Origin: Synergistaceae bacterium
Lineage (GTDB): Bacteria > Synergistota > Synergistia > Synergistales > Aminobacteriaceae
Direction: 5' to 3'
Assembly (NCBI GenBank): GCA_009783355.1
Contig: WRHH01000023.1
Span: 1 to 37,102, forward strand
DNA: 37,102 nt
The position numbers and the translations under genes were made by a program. Shown one piece after another: positions 32,301 to 37,102 of this stretch. How positions within the stretch are numbered: position 1 is the first letter of the stretch; every line of letters starts with the position of its first letter. The notes below the pieces were generated by a model. That model did not search any database. It saw only the letters and a program-made list of their open reading frames with translations, and was not told the DNA's origin.

Positions 32301-33088
32301 CAATAATAAAAATTCTAAGGAGGTTCTTAGAGCTTCAGGAGCATACCGAAAAGAACGGATTGTCTATTAGATCAATACAACCCGACGAAATATTGGAACT
32401 CTTTGAGAAACTGTATAATGATTTTAATATTGACGACATGGATGTAGCAAGATTGGAAATGGCTTATATGCAATATTTTTATTTTAATGATAAGCCAAAA
32501 TGTTTGATACGCTGTATCACAAAAATGCCCGAACTTTTTATTGAATTCATCTCAATAGTATGCAAACATGATAATAATGAAGAAGAAACTATCCCTCCAG
32601 AGTCTGAAAACGTTTTTCGTAATGCTCGTTATGTATTAGATGAATTCAATGAGATTCCAGGTTGCAGTGCCAATTTAATTAACGAGGACGTTTTTATTAA
32701 CTGGATGCAGCGTGCCAATCAGATAGCATCCGAATCAGGGTATACGAAAGCATTTGAGTGTTATGCAGGCAAGCTATTGAGTTATTCTCCTGTCGGAAAC
32801 GACGGTGTTTTTCCACATGAGATTATTAGAAGCTACTTAGAAAGCAACTCATCGGAACCATTATTCAATAATTTTATTACTGAAAAAAGGAATCAGCGAG
32901 GAGTGCACTATGCTACATGGGGAGCGGAGGAAAAGTTAATTGCACAAAAATATAAAGATGCCGCTTCCTCAATCAGGATAAAATATCCAAAAACAGCCTC
33001 TGTACTAAACAAGCTAAGTGAATGCTATTCAGATGAATCAAGACGAGGAGAAATGATGGAGTATGGAGATTTCAGTCATGGGTATTAA
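29306..33088 (+). CDS. 1260-aa protein with nuclease-like N-terminus, candidate defence protein
   Basis: A single intact 1260-codon frame, the longest gene in the window, with GGAGG 8 bases before the ATG and a TATAAT at 29258. Residues 1-165 look like a restriction-type nuclease domain: SSGYDGTLVAEE (Asp55), KSVWELGTNEDALGKFKLDIAKR (Glu75, Lys85/87), then a VFIFATLKIW strand and WKDIRILDAHELSRWIE. This matches a D...E...K arrangement, though family membership is inferred. Around residues 190-240, MIGREHQIERL is the usual entry to a STAND P-loop domain, but the expected GxxGxGKS is replaced by IKAESSLESALF, so ATP binding is doubtful. The remaining 900 residues are helical and Trp-rich, without recognised repeats. 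The gene is AT-rich compared with the metabolic region and lies in a decayed mobile island, so horizontal origin is likely. No partner gene is coupled to it. Confidence 0.75.
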   Translation: MNINWITAEDINAWAAKEPRRAQEKLPELIAKLIHTSSDKIESINFPNIQSSGYDGTLVAEEKTNYFPANKSVWELGTNEDALGKFKLDIAKRSNDPLGVDIKHTVFIFATLKIWKHRDNPIEKVVNEAKQEYNWKDIRILDAHELSRWIEVCPSVAVWFSKVIGNHIDGVISADYYWDDRGGNTDPKLTPDCLMIGREHQIERLSKWLHSPAGYMIIKAESSLESALFAVATILIMEEKQKEKLLSRIIIIENSTAWSEILERANTSSILIPMFPIGDMKCPSDICVLFPVSKYDSIGKLDERNNSVDLKKYNKLQFDELLKLLRCDSTNHANLVFDTKRSFLPLYRKITKNPTRREPRWIGRENTRKLLPAMFASGWNDNYTGDRKILEILSGMGYDEYMRTLNEWAVIEDAPILVVQHNNYVVSVHDTWKYLYSSILDDDLERIKNCLFDVFSNVDPTFELPEEQWHLADLYGKKYEYSQSLIHGLIITLIMLSERDGQDNYFDVVSTKKWVDSVVEQILKPISTWQHWNTIAPVFHLLAEASPTAVIERLEKAVNENDAEFWKMFNPSKDVLWGRNYYTHILWAMEKLVWIDENAVQAIRLLAMIGERDIEYKTGNTPLCSLYEIFCLWNPQNCLNMRERIELLEVIVLTYPKVGWKLLNRLKPEIHSSCGHIQKPRWREFNDRYSDGIPDNEHSSCVERVLDMCLQYVGSDKERWIDIIGSLHVFGNRFDVLSKRLHEACKHLNENDISELCNKLREKIYMHRKFNNAKWSASVCHVAKWELLFHAIMPDTIVVYRYLLKYNPYTLTPVPYDREKATDYEQRQLEIFNLRKTAFEKIVEKSGEEAFLKFCADAEDTMDWVKIIAEYILKHQYDFNKLSNIRGLSQRLYYGVLWAMYSQNGLDILLNAIKDEQSLKADEIGEIMCSTPLSMEVWTKLEIMDSQIADYYWENVNALRFQDADDQTMEYYIEKLLCHKRPFSAIIAITYTNYDNSQSIIKILRRFLELQEHTEKNGLSIRSIQPDEILELFEKLYNDFNIDDMDVARLEMAYMQYFYFNDKPKCLIRCITKMPELFIEFISIVCKHDNNEEETIPPESENVFRNARYVLDEFNEIPGCSANLINEDVFINWMQRANQIASESGYTKAFECYAGKLLSYSPVGNDGVFPHEIIRSYLESNSSEPLFNNFITEKRNQRGVHYATWGAEEKLIAQKYKDAASSIRIKYPKTASVLNKLSECYSDESRRGEMMEYGDFSHGY

Positions 33089-33292
33089 AAATGTTCCAAT
33101 ATAACCAATTATATAAACTGTTTCTTGTCTTGCTTTAAAAAACTGTAACGTTGTTATCGAAGCATTTGGTTCGCAAAAATGTTACAATCTTTTTGTCAGA
33201 AAATTAAGTGATGTGCTAAAAAAATTAAAGATACGTTGTCGTTTTAGAATGAGTTGAAATGATAAATCGCGCAGAAAAATGGAGGATACATC

Positions 33293-33529
33293 ATGCAGAA
33301 TACCGCTTATGGGACATATAGAGACGGGCAAATCTTTCTTGACGACGCTCCAAGCCCGGTTATTCATGAATCAAGAGTGCAGGTTATTTTTCTAAATAAA
33401 AAACCTAATGGAAATAGCCTAATGGATATTTTCAGTGTATTAGGTCCGTGGGAAGACAACCGCGACGCCGATGCCATAATTGCGGAGATACGCAATGCAA
33501 GAGTTCCCAGTCCAGATATTTGCTTATGA
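33293..33529 (+). CDS. Small antitoxin-like protein
   Basis: 78 residues with the layout of a family of small antitoxins that precede PIN-domain toxins: an N-terminal beta strand pair (GTYRDGQIFLDDAPSPVIHESRVQVIFL) and a C-terminal helix with GPWEDNRDADAIIAEIRNAR, the part that normally binds the toxin. The last residues (VPSPDICL) depart from the usual pattern. GGAGG lies 7-8 bases before the ATG. The expected toxin gene is absent; only remnants follow. So it is probably an orphan antitoxin. Confidence 0.6.
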   Translation: MQNTAYGTYRDGQIFLDDAPSPVIHESRVQVIFLNKKPNGNSLMDIFSVLGPWEDNRDADAIIAEIRNARVPSPDICL

Positions 33530-33775
33530 GCACTTTATAATAGAGCGATTCATGTTGAAGTTATAAAATACTGTATTAATGATTACCTTCGTAAAGATTA
33601 CTATGATGCTGTATGAGACTATGGTGTGTAATTATTCCGAAGATGAATTTCGTAGGGCTTAATGCCAAAATTTCCTCATATGATGCAAGATTTGTTTTCG
33701 CTATAGCTTTAGCTGGAGAACGTGATTATTCATACCTAACCGGAGACTTTTAGAAAGCATAACCCTATATAATTA
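33530..33775 (+). pseudogene. Decayed coding fragments
   Basis: No intact frame, but pieces look protein-like. IHVEVIKYCINDYLRKDYYDAV (about 33550-33615) resembles the IHxEIxKYCxxELLxxNYFHAV block of the TIGR02391 (Ymh-like) family. MVCNYSEDEFRRA and, in another frame, ISSYDARFVFAIALAGERDY with YLTGDF and a stop at about 33751 follow. They read as remains of one or two genes broken by stops and frameshifts. Assignment is weak. Confidence 0.35.
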
Positions 33776-33795
33776 ACCTAAAGGAAGACGTATAA

Positions 33796-34284
33796 ATGCG
33801 CAAATTGAAAATATACATAGAAACATCGGTAATAAGTTATCTTGATCAGCCGGAAAGAGGGGATAAGGCTGTTGACTCCCATCGGCTTTGGGACAAAATC
33901 AAGAATGGGGAATTTAAAGCATTCATCTCACCTGTTGTCGCAGAAGAATTAGATCGTTGTTCCGAACCGAAGCGTTCCATTCTGCAAAAGTATCTGCGTT
34001 TAATTCCTCTTGGTGTACTACAAGGGAATACAGAAGTGGCAGAACTCACCGCAGCATATATCAAGGCTGAAATACTGAATCAAAATTGTTTTGATGATTG
34101 CCAGCATATCGCTTACGCTTGTGTCCATGGTTGTGACATAATCGTTTCGTGGAACTTTAAACACATAGTGAACCATCAAACTATATCTGGCGTAAAAAGC
34201 GTAAACGCGCTGGCGGGATATAAAGAAATGCTGATCTACTCGCCGACAATGCTTATCGAAGGAGGTGCAGAAAATGAGATATAA
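33796..34284 (+). CDS. PIN domain protein, putative toxin
   Basis: 162 residues of the PIN-fold ribonuclease family. The first acidic position is in KIYIETSVISYL (Glu instead of the usual Asp), the second is in VVAEELDRC, and the third and fourth are in NCFDDCQHIAYACVHGCDIIVSWNFKHIV. SWNFKH is typical of this PIN subgroup. It is expected to cleave RNA, as VapC toxins do; the Asp-to-Glu change may lower activity. AAGGAAG precedes the ATG. Its stop overlaps the next gene by 11 bp, giving a toxin-first pair. Confidence 0.82.
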   Translation: MRKLKIYIETSVISYLDQPERGDKAVDSHRLWDKIKNGEFKAFISPVVAEELDRCSEPKRSILQKYLRLIPLGVLQGNTEVAELTAAYIKAEILNQNCFDDCQHIAYACVHGCDIIVSWNFKHIVNHQTISGVKSVNALAGYKEMLIYSPTMLIEGGAENEI

Positions 34285-34468
34285 TATTCCGGAGCCTACA
34301 ATCAGCCCAAACTTCACCATTGAGGACATTCATAAGATACGGGAATGGAATTTCAAGTGTCAGCGGGATATGACACCTGAGGAGCGCGTTTCCGATACCG
34401 CCCGCCGTGGAGAAGAGGCTTTAATACGCCTTGGAATAACAAAATATGACAAAGAATTTTGTAGGTAA
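34274..34468 (+). CDS. Small protein coupled to the PIN gene, putative antitoxin
   Basis: 64 residues: MRYNIPEPTISPNFTIEDIHKIREWN, then MTPEERVSDTARRGEEALIRLGI. The ATG at 34274 overlaps the PIN gene's stop and has GGAGG 8 bases upstream, which lies inside the PIN gene. Size, charge and coupling suit an antitoxin. It shares the (M)(T/S)PxERxxxxxxxxxxxxxxxGI pattern with the small protein at 34.7 kb, so both may belong to one antitoxin family. I know of no named domain. Confidence 0.65.
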   Translation: MRYNIPEPTISPNFTIEDIHKIREWNFKCQRDMTPEERVSDTARRGEEALIRLGITKYDKEFCR

Positions 34469-34684
34469 TTTTGCAACATAAATTGCTCTTTTATACACTT
34501 AGGACCTTTCGCAGAAAGGCGGCAGTTATATGTTTTATCATGTTAATTAGGTTTTGCATGAATAAGATTACTAAGGCTAAAAAAGGAGAAAATTAAATAA
34601 GAAAGCTAAAAATGACTGCGCTTGTCAATTTGCGTGAGGGCTATAAGAGTATAATAATTTGTACGCCGATGGAGGTGTTGGACA

Positions 34685-34885
34685 ATGATGAACAATAATC
34701 CGGTGGAAAAAGAGCTTAACGTTATCCGCGCCGACTTTTATGAGAAAACAAAAGATATGTCGCCCAATGAAAGGATTGCGTATATCAAAGAACAAACAGA
34801 GCTTGTTCATGAGAAGTTTGGTATAAACACCATAGAAAAAGCCTACAATGACGCGCCAATTAAAAAAGAAGCTGTACTATCTTAA
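34685..34885 (+). CDS. Small protein related to the putative antitoxin upstream
   Basis: 66 residues. KELNVIRADFYEKTKDMSPNERIAYIKEQ, then KFGINTIEKAY parallels the MTPEER...GI pattern of the previous small gene. GGAGG lies 12 bases before the ATG ATG. No toxin gene is adjacent now; the 210 bp before it and 130 bp after it hold no intact frame. It is probably an orphan antitoxin from a decayed pair. Confidence 0.55.
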   Translation: MMNNNPVEKELNVIRADFYEKTKDMSPNERIAYIKEQTELVHEKFGINTIEKAYNDAPIKKEAVLS

Positions 34886-34985
34886 GCAGAAATGAGCCAT
34901 GCAAGGCTTTTGATGGCATTGACGGGTTTATACCAAAATATTGAAGGGGATTTTCACCGATAAGATTTTGACTGGTTATCTTAGC

Positions 34986-35731
34986 CTATTTCCCAGCGTC
35001 GAGAAGTTCGACGGCTCTCAATTTGTTTCCGGCGCTAAGTGAGCATACCGGAGCGTCATTTTCATGTCAGCATGACCAAGAAGCTCTCGAACGGTATTCA
35101 AGTCAGCGCCTTGCATAACGAGCTGTGAGGCAAAATCATGACGAAGATCGTGAAAACGGAGATTTTCAATTTGAGCAGCCTTCAATACTGTTTCCCATGA
35201 GCGTTTGATATCAACCATAAGCGTTCCTTTTTTCTTGGGCGACGGAAAAATCAAAGCTTCTGGAGTAATATCAGTAGATTGTTTACGCCATGTAGCGAGA
35301 GTGTTGATAAATGTTTTATTCATAGGAAGGCGCAGAGGTTTACCTGCTTTTGTTGTGGAGGCGCGGAGGGTGACAGTTTTTGCGACAAAGTCCGCATCTC
35401 CCCATTTAAGAGAAAATAGGCTTCCTCTCCGTATGCCGCTGTTCATGGCCAAGGGTACAAGCGGTTTTAAGTAATCTACAAAACCACTGCCATAAGTTGG
35501 AAACGTTTCTTTCCCTCGTTCAGACAGCCATTTATTATGGTTCCGTTCCTTTTTCATCCGGGCTTCTCGTTTGTCTAAGGCGTCAAGGAGGCGCGATTTT
35601 TCGTCAGGGGTAAGATATCGAACCTTTTCTTCGGAATCGTGCTCTTGTAGAGGCTTTAAACGGCTTAATGGATTTGACTTTATGATATCTTGATTAACGC
35701 CCCAATTAAGAGCTGTTATCTGTATTCCACC
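34986..35731 (-). pseudogene. Tyrosine recombinase (phage integrase) remnant
   Basis: The catalytic domain of a phage-type integrase is readable from about 35731: KVRYLTPDEKSRLLDAL, SGIRRGSLFSLKW (first Arg), LRFHDLRHDFASQLV (His-x-x-Arg) and LLGHADMKMTLRYAH (His and the Tyr nucleophile). The N-terminal arm and core-binding domain are missing; upstream the frame runs into unrelated sequence shared with the gspG promoter region. At the 3' end the frame stops at 35018 after APETN, but one base off it continues KLRAVELLDAGK to a stop at 34986, so a 1-bp deletion near APE(N)K is likely. It is therefore truncated and frameshifted, and marks the right end of the island. Confidence 0.85.
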
Positions 35732-35786
35732 TTTAATCACAAATATAATATAAAATAAGGAGGTTTTAAGAAATAGGAGAAGTGTT

Positions 35787-36299
35787 ATGATGAAAATTGC
35801 GAAATGTATAAGGAAAAGCTTTACGCTTGTTGAAATTATAGTTGTGATAATGATACTTGCTCTTTTGATGGAGCTTGAAGTTCCTAATGCTGCCAGCGAG
35901 CCCGGCGAGGACAATAAACGCGACAAAGCAGTTTTGTTGATTATGGATATAGAAACCGCGCTTCATCTTTACTGGCTGTATAACGGATTTTGCCCAACAA
36001 CGGAACAGGGGCTTGAAGCCCTTGTAACAATGCCAACGACGGAACCACAGCCAAAGAGATACCTTGTGGGAGGATATATAAAAAAAGTTCCGGTAGACCC
36101 GTGGGGGAATCCTTTTATTTATCGCAACATTGGCGAAAAAAGCTTGATTGGTATGTGGAATATGAGTAATACGAGGAATATGAAGAATCCTTTCATTAAT
36201 CGCAGCCCCGAAGATAAAGGTTTGGTTGAAATAATAAGCTGTGGTCCTGATGGAGAAGAGGGCACTGAGGACGATATTACAAATCACGATGAACCATGA
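35787..36299 (+). CDS. gspG: Type II secretion pseudopilin GspG-like protein
   Basis: 170 residues. The N-terminal prepilin segment is FTLVEIIVVIMILALLMELEVPNA with the essential Glu at mature position 5. The C-terminal domain has the GspG blocks GFCPTTEQGLEALVTMPT, GGYIKKVPVDPWGNPFIY and GPDGEEGTEDDI (calcium loop), so it is the major pseudopilin type. The residue before the cleavage site is Ser11, where prepilin peptidase normally needs Gly. The segment between helix and core is also unusual (MELEVPNAASEPGEDN). GGAG precedes the ATG. No other secretion genes are nearby; it is an isolated copy. Confidence 0.85.
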   Translation: MMKIAKCIRKSFTLVEIIVVIMILALLMELEVPNAASEPGEDNKRDKAVLLIMDIETALHLYWLYNGFCPTTEQGLEALVTMPTTEPQPKRYLVGGYIKKVPVDPWGNPFIYRNIGEKSLIGMWNMSNTRNMKNPFINRSPEDKGLVEIISCGPDGEEGTEDDITNHDEP

Positions 36300-36362
36300 T
36301 TATATTGAAAATAAATTCTGACCAAGACCATGTGGAATTGACAAACTAAAGGAGTGATTGAG

Positions 36363-37102
36363 ATGAACGTAAAACAGTATGATTCAAAATCTCGTATTAA
36401 TAAAGAATTAGCGATGTCTGTATTGTTTCTTTTTGCGCTGATGTTATTGTTGCCTCTATCACTGCAAGTGTCAGCTGGGCAGGTTCCTAAAGAGTACAAT
36501 AAAGAAGCTACGGAAAAACTGCAATCAGTGTTTCACGCGTCAAGCAAAGCAAGAATCGATGAAGTAACCCGTCTTATACAAGAAAGCGCAGATGTCAATG
36601 TCGCGGACAGTTCTGGTTGGACTCCCTTGATGTACGCTTCTAATCATATTTCTAATCCAGATATTCTGCGGGTCTTGATTGAACATGGCGCGGATGTCAA
36701 TATCTCTTATAATGGATGGACACCATTAATAATTGCTACTTCTTGTTACTATCCAAACTCAGCCGTTATTCGAATCCTGCTTGAAAATAGCGCAGATATC
36801 AACATTAAAAGAGTAGGCAAAACAGCGCTGGATTACCTTGAAGGAAATCCGTGGTTGCCTTTTCATCGCGAAAGAAGGGTTGCCGATGACGTCAATTTAG
36901 ATATATACCATCCTTGGAACAAGCCAGAACAGTTTACTCATTTAGATTTTCCAGCATCGCTACGAATAAGCAGTGACTATCCGAAACTCGACGGGGCAAC
37001 GTCGGCATATCCGATTTACACTGCAACTGCCAACGAGACCTACGAAATAAGTGACAAAGAAGAATTAAAGCAATACATAGCTTGCTCGAGGACTGAGGAA
37101 GC
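36363..37102 (+). CDS. Secreted ankyrin protein with PstS-like segment, cut by window edge
   Basis: A frame of 246 codons from an ATG at 36363 (AAGGAG 8 bases away), open to the right edge. A signal peptide (VLFLFALMLLLPLSLQVSA) is followed by about three ankyrin repeats (ESADVNVADSSGWTPLMYA, HGADVNISYNGWTPLIIA, NSADINIKRVGKTALDYL). Then comes FPASLRISSDYPKLDGATSA with YPIYTATANETY, which resembles the YPxxDGSTATxPL opening of phosphate-binding-protein-like (PstS) domains. So it is an exported ankyrin module fused to a substrate-binding-like domain that continues beyond the window. No terminator separates it from gspG, so they may be co-transcribed. Confidence 0.8.
   Translation, partial: MNVKQYDSKSRINKELAMSVLFLFALMLLLPLSLQVSAGQVPKEYNKEATEKLQSVFHASSKARIDEVTRLIQESADVNVADSSGWTPLMYASNHISNPDILRVLIEHGADVNISYNGWTPLIIATSCYYPNSAVIRILLENSADINIKRVGKTALDYLEGNPWLPFHRERRVADDVNLDIYHPWNKPEQFTHLDFPASLRISSDYPKLDGATSAYPIYTATANETYEISDKEELKQYIACSRTEE

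Noticed and set aside
28040-35020. attL/attR pair formed by the tRNA-Val 3' end
   Set aside because: The tRNA 3' sequence is not repeated next to the integrase remnant within the window.
34986-35926. A 302-aa integrase with a hydrophobic N-terminus
   Set aside because: The first 65 residues are unrelated, overlap the gspG start on the other strand and replace the missing integrase N-terminus; I call a remnant from about 35731 instead.

Overview
The window reads as a piece of a strictly anaerobic, amino-acid- and purine-fermenting, diderm bacterium. Two selenoprotein genes of glycine reductase, xanthine dehydrogenase genes, a type II pseudopilin, many TTG starts behind strong Shine-Dalgarno (SD) sites, and neighbours such as Fic, DUF4143 ATPases, Rpn nuclease and secreted ankyrin proteins fit Synergistota best. 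This placement is inference: no rRNA or marker gene is present.

Layout. (1) 1-8.8 kb, minus strand: a membrane protein cut by the window edge, a zinc-ribbon protein and a Fic enzyme; then a DUF4143 ATPase; then two overlapping genes for AAA/STAND-type ATPases, the second with about eight TPR repeats. Each of these three units starts beside its own symmetric or repeated DNA (operator-like palindromes, 33-bp iterons, a 42-bp perfect palindrome). (2) 8.9-10.6 kb: an exported cyclase-family metalloenzyme, msrA, and a REP-like array of 30-bp repeats. (3) 10.67-14.84 kb, minus strand: grdX-trxA-grdE-grdA-grdB with in-frame UGA (Sec) codons in grdA and grdB, behind a good promoter and a glycine riboswitch. 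grdC, grdD and trxB are not here. (4) 14.85-27.43 kb, minus strand: a purine cluster read as adenine deaminase, xdhA, Rpn nuclease, BMP-type binding protein, ankyrin protein, ABC ATPase, two permeases, xdhB, a CsoR-type repressor and xdhC. (5) 27.7-28.1 kb: a small HTH gene divergent from the purine cluster, and tRNA-Val(CAC). (6) 28.1-35.7 kb: an AT-rich, partly decayed island with a TnpB remnant, a 1260-aa protein whose N terminus looks nuclease-like, toxin-antitoxin-type small genes, and an integrase remnant that is truncated and frameshifted. (7) 35.8 kb to the end: a GspG-like pseudopilin and a secreted ankyrin protein running into a PstS-like sequence, cut by the edge.

How the genes work together. 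The purine cluster should import a purine or nucleoside, deaminate adenine to hypoxanthine and oxidise it to xanthine. In purine-fermenting anaerobes xanthine is broken down to glycine, and glycine reductase then turns glycine into acetyl phosphate and ammonia. Having both ends of that route adjacent and on one strand, with a glycine-sensing leader in front of the reductase, is the most coherent story in the window. The best candidates for undescribed systems are the 1260-aa island protein and the paired ATPase locus at 4.9-8.7 kb.
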